A stretch of DNA of 54,716 nt from an uncultured Paracoccaceae bacterium (GCA_947499715.1 CANMPL010000012.1:1-54716), one strand, 5' to 3'. Shown: positions 17,469 to 24,894, counted from the first letter of the stretch. Numbers and translations are program-made. The notes: generated by a model not told the origin, from the letters alone.

Positions 17469-17485
17469 AAAGGAGGCTTCCTTTT
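17469..17485 (+). terminator. Short hairpin after the methyltransferase-helicase gene (recurrent element, partial)
   Basis: AAAGGA-GGCT-TCCTTT plus one more T (17469-17485). It resembles the A-rich first hairpin of the recurrent intergenic element at 9657, 18584 and 19865, but no convincing second stem follows. Confidence 0.45.
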
Positions 17486-17519
17486 GGGTTGAGACATCGA
17501 CCATTGAAAGGAACCTCCA

Positions 17520-17903
17520 ATGTCACACTCCGAAGCAACCTATGTTCCAGATCCCGTTCTGATTGCCGCTCAGAACGATGACTTTCGCAAATCGCAATGC
17601 CTAGGCACGCCGGCATCGCTTCCCTTGCGCGGCCGCACCGTGGCGACACATGCACTGCAGGCCAAGGGCACCGAATTTATCAAAGCTGCTGTCCAGACTG
17701 TGGGCATGTTTGATAGTTTTGAGCCGGACAACGATCCCGACGGCTACCATGACTTCGGCGCGTTTGACGTCGCCGATGAGCGTCTGTTCTTCAAGATCGA
17801 TCTTTTTGAAGCCGGATCTCAGTATCGGTGGGGCGCAGAACAGCCAGATGATCCCGACACGACCGTGCGTGTGTTGACCATCATGCTGGCGTCAGACTGG
17901 TAA
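17520..17903 (+). CDS. DUF3768 family protein
   Basis: The 127-residue protein fits DUF3768. IAAQNDDFRKSQCLG is followed by the GRTVATHAL strand, then the conserved core FDSFEPDNDPDGYHDFGAFDV and LFFKIDLFEAGSQYRWGAEQPDDPDTTVRVLTIMLASDW. The acidic, tryptophan/tyrosine-containing C-terminal third is the most typical part. Function is unknown; the family is common on alphaproteobacterial plasmids. GAAAGGAA 5' of the ATG serves as ribosome-binding site. Confidence 0.85.
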   Translation: MSHSEATYVPDPVLIAAQNDDFRKSQCLGTPASLPLRGRTVATHALQAKGTEFIKAAVQTVGMFDSFEPDNDPDGYHDFGAFDVADERLFFKIDLFEAGSQYRWGAEQPDDPDTTVRVLTIMLASDW

Positions 17904-17975
17904 CGGGAGCGGTCATCGCAACCCCACCGCAATGGAAAATTGAACAACCATATGCTATGTGAAAGGAAGTCTCCT

Positions 17976-18554
17976 ATGTCAGGACAAGCTATGAACAAGA
18001 TGACCCGCCCCGTTGGCACCGCGACGTATCAGGACATTCTTGATGCGCCCGAAGATGTTACGGCCGAAATCATCTATGGTGCTTTGCAAACGCATCCCAA
18101 GCCAGCGCCACGACATGCCCATGTGGGATCGAGCCTTGGACATGAGATAGTCGGGCCATTTCACAAGGGCCGCGGTGGGCCCGGTGGTTGGTTGATCCTT
18201 GGTGAGGTTGAGGTTCAGTTCGGCACTGATATCCTTGTGCCAGATATCTCTGGCTGGCGTCGCGAACGGATCCCCCATCTACCTGAAACAAACTGGATCG
18301 AGACGACCCCCGACTGGATTTGCGAAATCCACTCGCCCTCGACGAAGAAACTCGACCAGATCGACAAGAGCGAGATCTACGCCGATTTTGGTGTGAAACA
18401 TCTCTGGTTCGTCGACCCAGAGCTACGAACACTCGTGGCCTATGAGAACCGCGACGGTATGTGGACGACCATTGCCACACTCAAGGACGATGACCCCGTC
18501 TGCGTTGCACCATTCGACGCCATCACCTTCGCATTGGATGATCTCTGGGCCTAA
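17976..18554 (+). CDS. Uma2-family (DUF820) PD-(D/E)XK-like protein
   Basis: The frame opens at a TTG at 17940, but AAGGAAG at 17963 sets ATG 17976 as the start (192 residues). The features are typical of Uma2/DUF820: TYQDILDAPEDVTAEIIYGAL, PRHAHVGSSLGHEI, then the nuclease core EVEVQFGTDILVPDISGWRRERIP and PDWICEIHSPSTKKLDQIDKSEIYADFGVKHLWFVDPE. The D-I-x-G and E-I-x-S-P-S motifs with a following Lys form the PD-(D/E)XK-like active site. Members are predicted endonucleases, widespread in cyanobacteria and mobile elements, with no confirmed role. It is monocistronic between hairpins. Confidence 0.85.
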   Translation: MSGQAMNKMTRPVGTATYQDILDAPEDVTAEIIYGALQTHPKPAPRHAHVGSSLGHEIVGPFHKGRGGPGGWLILGEVEVQFGTDILVPDISGWRRERIPHLPETNWIETTPDWICEIHSPSTKKLDQIDKSEIYADFGVKHLWFVDPELRTLVAYENRDGMWTTIATLKDDDPVCVAPFDAITFALDDLWA

Positions 18555-18583
18555 GCCTGCCGGTCATCCCAATTCCCAAAGTC

Positions 18584-18627
18584 AAAGACAGCTTTTTGTC
18601 GTTGTGACCTCGATGGAGGTTGCAACG
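18584..18627 (+). promoter_or_regulatory. Twin hairpin upstream of the 160-aa gene (recurrent element d)
   Basis: AAAG-ACAG-CTTT with extra T residues (18584-18597) is followed by a 12-bp stem. CGTTGTGACCTC (18600-18611) pairs with GAGGTTGCAACG (18616-18627) with two G-U pairs and a GATG loop. Confidence 0.55.
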
Positions 18628-18674
18628 CAATTCCGCGTGGCCTGACAGGCTGCGCGCGCAACAAGGACACCCCC

Positions 18675-19157
18675 ATGAACATCTCAGAAATCAAGGCCGC
18701 CATTGACGCAGGCCAAATCGTGCATTGGTCCCACACCGGATACGTCGTCAGCCGCGACAATGCGGGCCAATATCTCATCACATACACCCGCAATGGCAGT
18801 ACCATTGGCCTCACGAACAAGGCAGGCACGAAACTCAACGGAAACGAAGGCGACTTTTTTATCGCAGAACCGTCAGAGCCTGTCGTGAAGTGCTGCTGGA
18901 TGTGCTTGGGCACAAACGTCCAATTGGACGCATGGTTGGCATGGGATCTCACACTGCAAACGTGGACATTTGCGCCAAAGATCGGATCTGCGGTTTGCAA
19001 TGATTGCGACATCGAGACGGTCATTGTCGAACGGCCTGCCAGTGAGCGGAATATACCCGAAGCAGAAACCGAATCCGAGGGCGCAGCCAATGAGCAAGCT
19101 GCAATTGCCGAAGATCAACAGGCCTTGCAGCGCGCCTACTTTGCAGGAGGCGTATGA
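18675..19157 (+). CDS. Unknown protein with a possible four-cysteine zinc site (160 aa)
   Basis: The protein is not recognised. The N-terminal 70 residues look like a small beta-barrel-type domain (GQIVHWSHTGYVVSRDNAGQYLITYTRNGSTIGLT). A CCWMC segment near residue 75 and CNDC near residue 113 give a CxxC...CxxC pair that could bind zinc. The tail is acidic and alanine-rich. Its stop lies 1 nt before the next ATG (TGAGATG), so translation is coupled. Context is the accessory block. Confidence 0.72.
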   Translation: MNISEIKAAIDAGQIVHWSHTGYVVSRDNAGQYLITYTRNGSTIGLTNKAGTKLNGNEGDFFIAEPSEPVVKCCWMCLGTNVQLDAWLAWDLTLQTWTFAPKIGSAVCNDCDIETVIVERPASERNIPEAETESEGAANEQAAIAEDQQALQRAYFAGGV

Positions 19158-19158
19158 G

Positions 19159-19797
19159 ATGTCCGGTATTCCCCACCAGGTTCGCACGACGGCGGAGGCG
19201 ATCAGTGCAGAGCGCTTAAAGGGCATCACACCGCTCGGAACAAACGACGGATATATCGCACGGTTCGCCGGATCAGATGAATTGCGCTGCTTTGGTCAAA
19301 ATCTCATTGATCATGGCGATGACACCTTCAGCCTGCTGATCCTGCCATGTGGGCGCATCCCGGAGGAAGGCGAGGCAAGCCGCATCCTGAGCCCAAGTCT
19401 GGATCACCCTGAAGAGATCACGGCAACTGTTCAGCTGATCTACAACTGCCCAATGGAGGCATCATTAGCGGCGCAATCCGACATGATCCACGGGGATCTC
19501 AGCCGCCTTCTCGATCATGACAGCACCATCGAAGCCCAATGCTGTGGGTTCACCATCACACATGTAGCGCCAGAAGCCGAAACCTACGGCAACATTGAAT
19601 CAGGTAATGTGCCGCAGATCCAGGCTGACCGAATGCGCGACGCCCTCGCGGGCCTCTATCTGGACGCAGACAGCGAAGCCGAACAGCTTCGTTCTGCACT
19701 TTGCGACTTGCGGCACTTCGCCGATGCGAAGGGTCTTGATTTTACTCTCTCAGATAAGACCGCCCAACAATTCTACCTTGCTGAAAAAGCGGGGTAG
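19159..19797 (+). CDS. Unknown protein (212 aa) coupled to the cysteine-rich protein
   Basis: The open frame extends upstream to 18970, inside the preceding gene. The AGGAGG at 19145-19150 lies 8 nt before ATG 19159, which fixes the start. The protein contains RLKGITPLGTNDGYIARFAGSDELRCFGQNLIDHGDDTFSLLILPCGRIPEEGEASRIL and later a helical C-terminus (AEQLRSALCDLRHFADAKGLDF). It has no signal peptide or membrane segment. I could not assign a family. It is paired with the 160-aa gene by a one-base gap. Confidence 0.75.
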   Translation: MSGIPHQVRTTAEAISAERLKGITPLGTNDGYIARFAGSDELRCFGQNLIDHGDDTFSLLILPCGRIPEEGEASRILSPSLDHPEEITATVQLIYNCPMEASLAAQSDMIHGDLSRLLDHDSTIEAQCCGFTITHVAPEAETYGNIESGNVPQIQADRMRDALAGLYLDADSEAEQLRSALCDLRHFADAKGLDFTLSDKTAQQFYLAEKAG

Positions 19798-19864
19798 GCG
19801 GGGAGGGTGGACCGCGGGCCTCGAACGCAGGTCGCGCCATCGTCGAGCGCTGCAATCCAGAGAG

Positions 19865-19903
19865 AAAAGAAGGCTTTTGGTTTTTCGATCCCATGAGGGG
19901 TCG
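19865..19903 (+). promoter_or_regulatory. Twin hairpin upstream of the DUF736 gene (recurrent element e)
   Basis: AAAAG-AAGG-CTTTT (19865-19878), then GGTTTTT, then CGATCCC-ATGA-GGGGTCG (19886-19903). It closely matches the element at 9657-9697. Confidence 0.55.
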
Positions 19904-19963
19904 GAAAGCAATCACGCGTGACCTGACCGGATGGCAGGCACCGACAACCCGAAGGAAAACACC

Positions 19964-20689
19964 ATGTTCGCAGGAACCATCACACTGAGCCCAGAAACCG
20001 CGACAACAGCATTCTCTGGCATAATCCACAGCACCAAGTTTGACATCTCCATTCAGCTGGAGGCGCGCAACAAAATGTCTGAGCGCAGCCCCGATTTTGA
20101 TGTCACGGCCAAGAACAACGCAGGCCGCACCGTACGGATCGGCACCGCTTGGGATGAGCGCAGCCAGTCGGGCAACCGTTACATCTCTATGCAGATCGAC
20201 GTTGGTCTCGGTCCATTCCGCGTCAACGCCGTGCAGACCAATGAAGCCCGCAAAGCCAAGAGCGCTGACTTTGACATCATTCCGTTTGTGGCCACCGGCG
20301 CAATGCCATCTGGGTCCATCGCTGGTGAGCTGACAGCCATGGACGCCGACAACGCATTCACGGGCTACGTCGCCAATATGATGTTCGACCTCGACTTCAT
20401 GCTGATCGAAAACGAGTACAAGTCCGAGGAAAGCCACCCAGAATACCGTATCGAGACGAGTTCACCACGGGGCGTGCCGATCCGCGTTGGATCCGCCTGG
20501 ATGGCAAAAAGCCTCAACACCGGTAACGAATATCTGTCTTTGCTGATCAACACGCCCGATGGCGAACTGCGCGTGAACGCGGTCCAGAACGAAGATCAGC
20601 GCGGCGGCAATACATTCTCGATCATCCCCTTTGTGAACGCGGGCGATCAGGACCGGAACGCCAACACAGGCTTCGGCCTGGTCGCTTGA
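19964..20689 (+). CDS. Protein with two tandem DUF736-like domains
   Basis: GAAGGAAAA precedes ATG 19964, giving 241 residues although the frame is open from 19931. Residues ~1-105 and ~118-230 repeat the same pattern. The first copy has FSGIIHSTKFDISIQLEARNKMSERSPDF...RIGTAWDERSQSGNRYISMQID...FRVNAVQ...FDIIPF. The second has FTGYVANMMFDLDFMLIENEYKSEESHPEY...RVGSAWMAKSLNTGNEYLSLLIN...LRVNAVQ...FSIIPF. Single DUF736 proteins (~100 aa) are very common on alphaproteobacterial plasmids and have no known function. The tandem form is less usual. The AWxxxSxxGxxYxS core is kept in both halves. Confidence 0.8.
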   Translation: MFAGTITLSPETATTAFSGIIHSTKFDISIQLEARNKMSERSPDFDVTAKNNAGRTVRIGTAWDERSQSGNRYISMQIDVGLGPFRVNAVQTNEARKAKSADFDIIPFVATGAMPSGSIAGELTAMDADNAFTGYVANMMFDLDFMLIENEYKSEESHPEYRIETSSPRGVPIRVGSAWMAKSLNTGNEYLSLLINTPDGELRVNAVQNEDQRGGNTFSIIPFVNAGDQDRNANTGFGLVA

Positions 20690-20751
20690 GCCATAACGAC
20701 CCCCCACCGAAAGGAGGTGATCCCGCATCTCGTCACATGACGGCGCAACAC

Positions 20752-20780
20752 AGGCGTCCCCGCAAACGGGGGCGCCTTTT
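20752..20780 (+). terminator. Intrinsic terminator after the tandem DUF736 gene
   Basis: AGGCGTCCCCG and CGGGGGCGCCT pair around CAAA and are followed by TTTT. This is a strong rho-independent terminator 40 nt before the ArdC gene. Confidence 0.75.
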
Positions 20781-20821
20781 GCACATGTGAACCCACAAAC
20801 ACAGCCCAGGAGAACAACATC

Positions 20822-21736
20822 ATGGCCAAGCGCAAAACATCAAAATTCGACGCAGCACAGGTCATCACCAACGATCTCATCAAGATCATTGAGCGCGGTG
20901 TCCTTCCCTGGCGCAAGCCGTGGCGGGGTGGCAGCGCGATGACACCCCTGCGTCACAGTGGCGAAGCATACCAAGGCGTCAACAATTTCCTCCTGACCAT
21001 CAAAACCATGATGGCAGGATACGCGTCGCCCTTTTGGATGACCTTCAATCAAGCCAAGGAGCTGGGCGCTTGTGTGCGCAAAGGCGAGACCTCATCCCTT
21101 GTGGTCTACTATGGTACAGCGGAGCGGAGCGACGATGATCTGGACAATGACACGAATGTCTATCGGTTCATGAAATCCTATCGCGTCTTCAACGCCGATC
21201 AGATCGATGGACTGGACGCCAAGTACCACCCCTCAGAACCCGACGAAGGCGTCTCATACACGCCGTGCGAGCCGATCCCGCACATGCAGGACTTCTTTGA
21301 CGCCATTGGCGGCAACGTCTGTTTCACGGGCCGCGACGCTTACTACATGCCCGCTGTCGATCGCATCTACATGCCGGAGATATCGCTCTTTAACACGCCG
21401 CAGAATTTCTATTCGGTCTGGTGTCACGAATATGCCCATTGGACCAAGGCGCGGCACCGGTTGAACCGAGACTTTGGCCACGCCCGCTTTGGAAATACAG
21501 CCTATGCGCGCGAAGAGATCGTCGCAGAAATCACATCTGTACTGGTCGGCCAGATGCTTGGGTTCACGGCCCACACATTGGAGCTCAATGCGTCCTACCT
21601 CGATAACTGGCTGAATGTGTTGCGTGCCGACAAGACAGCCATCTTCAAACATGCCGCCGACGCCCAAAAGGCCTGTGACTATCTGGTCGCAGCTTCGCAA
21701 GCCGGCCAAGCGACAACTCTCCCACAAGCTGCCTAA
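20822..21736 (+). CDS. ardC: ArdC-like antirestriction protein (ssDNA-binding domain plus zincin)
   Basis: The 304-residue protein starts with the ArdC N-terminal ssDNA-binding domain (DUF1738): ITNDLIKIIERGVLPWRKPWRGG, GEAYQGVNNFLL, WMTFNQAKELGACVRKGE. The C-terminal zincin-like domain has the metal motif HEYAH at residues 202-206 (His202, Glu203, His206), then ARFGNTAYAREEIVAEITSVLVG, whose Glu residues include the third ligand. ArdC proteins protect incoming plasmid DNA from restriction during conjugation. AGGAGAA precedes the ATG. It is flanked by intrinsic terminators on both sides, so it is a single-gene unit. Confidence 0.92.
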   Translation: MAKRKTSKFDAAQVITNDLIKIIERGVLPWRKPWRGGSAMTPLRHSGEAYQGVNNFLLTIKTMMAGYASPFWMTFNQAKELGACVRKGETSSLVVYYGTAERSDDDLDNDTNVYRFMKSYRVFNADQIDGLDAKYHPSEPDEGVSYTPCEPIPHMQDFFDAIGGNVCFTGRDAYYMPAVDRIYMPEISLFNTPQNFYSVWCHEYAHWTKARHRLNRDFGHARFGNTAYAREEIVAEITSVLVGQMLGFTAHTLELNASYLDNWLNVLRADKTAIFKHAADAQKACDYLVAASQAGQATTLPQAA

Positions 21737-21759
21737 CGCCACTCACGGCCGCAGCAACA

Positions 21760-21787
21760 AGGCGTCCCGGATCTCCGGGGCGCCTTT
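21760..21787 (+). terminator. Intrinsic terminator after ardC
   Basis: AGGCGTCCCGG-ATCT-CCGGGGCGCCT followed by TT. The stem base is nearly the same as that of the terminator before ardC. Confidence 0.65.
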
Positions 21788-21891
21788 CAGACGTGAAGGC
21801 TCGTCTCACCCTCCCACGGATGAGCCTCATAAGAGCGCGGGGGCGTATCCTCTCCTGTCGCCTCACGCGCCCGACCTGCGAGGCAGGTTGC

Positions 21892-21924
21892 GAGGGGAAC
21901 CGGCACACAACGGTTCCCCTCTTT
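21892..21924 (+). terminator. Second strong hairpin between ardC and the 130-aa gene
   Basis: GAGGGGAACCG (21892-21902) pairs perfectly with CGGTTCCCCTC (21911-21921), followed by TTT. An additional weaker stem AGGCTC/GAGCCT lies upstream. Two terminators in a row within 170 bp isolate the next gene. Confidence 0.65.
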
Positions 21925-21954
21925 CCATTTCCAACCCACCGAAAGGACGTCAAC

Positions 21955-22347
21955 ATGGCAAACTACACAGCGCAATTCCGTTCCAACTACTTCTGGGTCA
22001 AAGACGATAAAGCTTTTCTTGCATGGGTGGCATCCTTACCCGGTATTGAAGCGCTTCGTCATGATCCATCACGCGAAGTTACCCCATTCGCACTATTTGC
22101 TGACGATGGTATCCCCAGCTTCGATACGAACGACCAAGAGGTTCATTTCTCCACCGATCTTGCCCCACACCTGGTCGAAGATCAGGTCGCCATTCTCATT
22201 GAGATAGGCAATGAAAAGCTCCGCTACCTAATCGGCCATGCAACAGCTGTTCATTCCTCGGGGCGAAGCATCGCGATTTCGCTCAACGATATCTACCGCG
22301 AGGCCAACGAGGCCTTTGGCGTAGATGCCAGTCGCGCGGAATACTGA
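21955..22347 (+). CDS. Unknown protein (130 aa)
   Basis: GAAAGGACG places the start at ATG 21955, although the frame is open from 21793. The protein begins MANYTAQFRSNYFWVKDDKAFLAWVASLPG and is acidic throughout. It contains ALFADDGIPSF and EDQVAILIEIGNEKLRYLIGHATAVHSSGRSIAISLNDIY, an alternating strand pattern. I do not recognise a family. It directly precedes the PP-loop ATPase gene (1-nt gap to the GTG at 22349), so it probably belongs to the same three-gene unit with RadC. Confidence 0.75.
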   Translation: MANYTAQFRSNYFWVKDDKAFLAWVASLPGIEALRHDPSREVTPFALFADDGIPSFDTNDQEVHFSTDLAPHLVEDQVAILIEIGNEKLRYLIGHATAVHSSGRSIAISLNDIYREANEAFGVDASRAEY

Positions 22348-22348
22348 C

Positions 22349-23113
22349 GTGGATCGCTTGTTCATCCCGGCAATCATCGCTGACCAGATTGCGCAAGGCG
22401 CACTGGTCGCCATCAATACCTCGGGCGGCAAAGATAGTCAGGCGATGACCATCAAGCTGATAAACGCCGGCATTCCGAGATCGCAATTGCTTCTCATCCA
22501 CGCATCTCTTGGAAATATCGAATGGCCCGGTACGATCGCGCATATACAACGATCCGGTTATGGCCTTCCGCTCATCATCGCGAAGCCCCGGCGCAGCTTC
22601 TTTGACATGGTGCGCGCACGCGGCATGTTTCCATCGCCCAAGTATCGGCAATGCACATCTGACCAAAAACGGGGCCCGATCGAACGCGAACTTCGGCGGC
22701 ACCTGAAGCAAAACCCACAGCATGGCGGTCGGATCATAAATGCCATGGGAATGAGGGCAGAGGAGAGCGCCGCGCGATCAACAAGATCAATCGCCAAGCT
22801 CAATGCGCGCAACAGCGTCGCGGGGCGGACATGGATCGATTGGCTGCCCATCCATCAGATGCGCACCGACGAAGTCTTCCAGACCATCGCGGACGCAGGC
22901 CAGCAGCCACATTGGGCCTATGGCGCCGGGATGAGCCGGCTGTCTTGCAGCTTCTGCATCATGTCCTCCCTTGCCGACCTGCAATGCGCTGCGCGCCTTC
23001 GGCCCGCGCTTTTGCGCCAATACATGAATCTTGAGCGCCAGATCGGACACACCCTCCGAACCGACGGCATCACGCTCCGCGAAACCCTCAAACGACTAAA
23101 GGCGACCCAATGA
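22349..23113 (+). CDS. PP-loop ATPase of the PAPS-reductase/DndC-like superfamily
   Basis: The PP-loop motif is explicit: INTSGGKDSQAM around residues 22-33 from the GTG at 22349. A start at ATG 22325 is also possible and would overlap the previous gene. Downstream are LLIHASLGNIEWPGT, KYRQCTSDQKRGPIERELR (nucleotide/substrate site), MGMRAEESAAR and a cysteine-bearing SRLSCSFCIMSS. This order is shared by PAPS reductases and by DndC, the sulfur-transfer enzyme of DNA phosphorothioation. The C-x-x-C is compatible with an Fe-S cluster or sulfur relay. No other dnd gene is present here. The 4-bp ATGA overlap with radC implies joint translation. Confidence 0.85.
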   Translation: MDRLFIPAIIADQIAQGALVAINTSGGKDSQAMTIKLINAGIPRSQLLLIHASLGNIEWPGTIAHIQRSGYGLPLIIAKPRRSFFDMVRARGMFPSPKYRQCTSDQKRGPIERELRRHLKQNPQHGGRIINAMGMRAEESAARSTRSIAKLNARNSVAGRTWIDWLPIHQMRTDEVFQTIADAGQQPHWAYGAGMSRLSCSFCIMSSLADLQCAARLRPALLRQYMNLERQIGHTLRTDGITLRETLKRLKATQ

Positions 23114-23610
23114 CAGCACTTAAAACACGTGACCAAACTGCCCCAAGATTAGGGCGATTTTCTGAAGCCGACTTGGCCACGCTCGATGCAGCACGGCAGC
23201 TATTGAAACAACACCTCGTCGCGCGACCTGTCATCACATCTTGGCAGATGCTCACCGACTATCTCGCTCTGATGAATGTGGACGAGCGGGTTGAGGTGTT
23301 TCGGGTCCTGTTTCTGGACACCAAAAACAGATTGATCTGTGACGAAACCATGAGCCGTGGAACAATCGACCAAACTTCCGTGTATGTTCGGGAAGTTATG
23401 CGCCGCGCGTTGGAGCTCGATGCTTCTGCACTGATCCTATGTCATGATCACCCTTCAGGTGACCCAACACCCAGCAACTCCGACATCATCGAAACGAAGA
23501 AGATTCAGGACGCTTGCAACGTGCTCGGACTCACTCTGCACGACCACGTTATCGTCGCCTTTGGACGAGAATCCGACGCCTACAGCATGAAGTCCAAGGG
23601 TGACTTTTGA
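23110..23610 (+). CDS. radC: RadC-family JAMM/MPN+ protein
   Basis: The 166-residue protein has the complete JAMM metal site: Glu62 (DERVEVF), then HDHPSGDPTPSNSD with His112, His114 and Asp125. The N-terminal helix-hairpin-helix domain of longer RadC proteins is missing or reduced to ~45 residues, as in many plasmid and phage copies. Despite its name the family has no proven repair role. Such short RadC proteins cluster with antirestriction and mobile-element genes. It overlaps the PP-loop ATPase gene by 4 bp. JAMM proteins can process sulfur-carrier or ubiquitin-like tails, which makes the pairing notable. Confidence 0.92.
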   Translation: MTALKTRDQTAPRLGRFSEADLATLDAARQLLKQHLVARPVITSWQMLTDYLALMNVDERVEVFRVLFLDTKNRLICDETMSRGTIDQTSVYVREVMRRALELDASALILCHDHPSGDPTPSNSDIIETKKIQDACNVLGLTLHDHVIVAFGRESDAYSMKSKGDF

Positions 23611-23794
23611 GAGACGCGGCTAAACACGCTAGGCGGACTTTCCGGACATTCGCTGCAGGTATTTCAACGACAGCTAAGGGAAATTCCGAACCTGACAACG
23701 AAGATGGGTTTCGTTTTAGAACGCTACCGTCTTGAACACTGTTTCTAGCATTGATTTGAGAAATTCAGATGTGGTCGGTTAAAATGGCCTACAA

Positions 23795-24454
23795 CTAGAT
23801 AGAGCGTTTCTTCCGGAATTTGAGGCCGAAGGCCCCTATGAGGCCAGACAGCAGAAGTAGCCCGCCCGCGGGCAAAGGAACGGCAGCTACACCCGGAACC
23901 GATAACGACCCAGTGGATAGGTCAGAGGAAACGATGGCGTTATTGGCATCTCGAAATGACAAACCATCAAAATTCTCATTCGTCGCGCTTAGCATCAGCG
24001 GCAGATCAAGTGTGCTCAAATCAGAATAATCAGTAGCTAGGTCTACCCCGTCGAAGGCAGCCGCGAAAAAACCTGAAGTGGCGACACTGCCCGAAAAAAT
24101 AGGATCGTTTATATCAAAATTGGCCACAATGATTATCCGATCGGAGCTTACAATTAACCTACTATCCAAGTTTGAGGTTTCCGACAGAGCAACCGAGTTC
24201 CCATCTAGGGAAAAGTTAATACCCGGGTTAGAGGTCGGGGTAAGTTCGAAGGTTGCGAATGTTCCATCATCCAATAGTGCAACTGCGCTGTCGTCTATTG
24301 AAAATGAGAACGACCAGTTGGTTGGTGACCCGGCACCCGGCACTCCTGAAATTGAACCGCCTGCTAACGTTCCCGCCGCAGAAAAATCGAGTGTCGCGGC
24401 GTTAGCGCCAACGCCAAAAACGGCAGCAAATATCGCACCAAAGATAATTCTCAT
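23795..24454 (-). CDS. VPLPA-CTERM exported protein
   Basis: GGAGG lies ~8 nt before ATG 24454 (219 residues), although the frame is open to 24511. The signal peptide is MRIIFGAIFAAVFGVGANA. The mature part is serine/threonine/asparagine-rich and predicted beta-structured (LDFSAAGTLAGGSISGVPGAG...NWSFSFSIDDSAVALLDDGTFATFEL). The C-terminus has the sorting signal VPLPAGG, then a hydrophobic helix, then FRKKRSI. VPLPA-CTERM proteins are substrates of an exosortase/EPS-linked sorting system in Rhodobacteraceae. No exosortase is in the window, so the host chromosome must supply it. It is transcribed against its neighbours. Confidence 0.9.
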   Translation of the reverse strand: MRIIFGAIFAAVFGVGANAATLDFSAAGTLAGGSISGVPGAGSPTNWSFSFSIDDSAVALLDDGTFATFELTPTSNPGINFSLDGNSVALSETSNLDSRLIVSSDRIIIVANFDINDPIFSGSVATSGFFAAAFDGVDLATDYSDLSTLDLPLMLSATNENFDGLSFRDANNAIVSSDLSTGSLSVPGVAAVPLPAGGLLLLSGLIGAFGLKFRKKRSI

Positions 24455-24612
24455 ACAAAATACCTCCATTTTACAGGCCATCAGTGTTCTGCGAGAAACT
24501 AATTTTGTCAAGTTTCTGAGTTTCTTTGTTTGTCCAAGAGTCCGAAGCAGGCGGCCATTCCCGCATTTCTTAGCACCGGTAACTTTGGGCTCAGTGCAGA
24601 TGTTGCCCTCAC

Positions 24613-24894
24613 CTACGATTGTGCCGACACATCATGCAAGACAGTCTGCGCGGAATAGATCGTCCAACGCGCACCGTGCTTGGGACGACCGCGCCACTCA
24701 CATTTCCGACAGTGAAACCGTTCTGTGATCGTGTCCAAGTGCGTATATGGTCGAAAACGCTCCAACAATTGATACGGCGCCATCATATACCGATGCTGGC
24801 ATTGCGGGCAGACCACCTCCAAGACATCAGCCGGACCCAGCGTCTCCAGGCGCATGTCAAAACGGAATCCGATTGTCTTTGGGACGAGGGCCAT
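24613..24894 (-). CDS. Small zinc-ribbon protein
   Basis: From ATG 24894 the 93-residue protein has CPQC near residue 29 and CRKC near residue 63. They are separated by a helical QHRYMMAPYQLLERFRPYTHLDTITERFH segment and form a four-cysteine zinc ribbon. The N-terminus contains MRLETLGPADVLEVVCPQCQHR. No family name is assigned. It resembles small single-gene zinc-ribbon proteins found near mobile DNA. It lies between the VPLPA-CTERM gene and the first long repeat. Confidence 0.65.
   Translation of the reverse strand: MALVPKTIGFRFDMRLETLGPADVLEVVCPQCQHRYMMAPYQLLERFRPYTHLDTITERFHCRKCEWRGRPKHGARWTIYSAQTVLHDVSAQS

Noticed and set aside
22349-23113. A dnd phosphorothioation locus
   Set aside because: Only one PP-loop protein is present; DndA/IscS-like, DndD, DndE and Dpt genes are absent.
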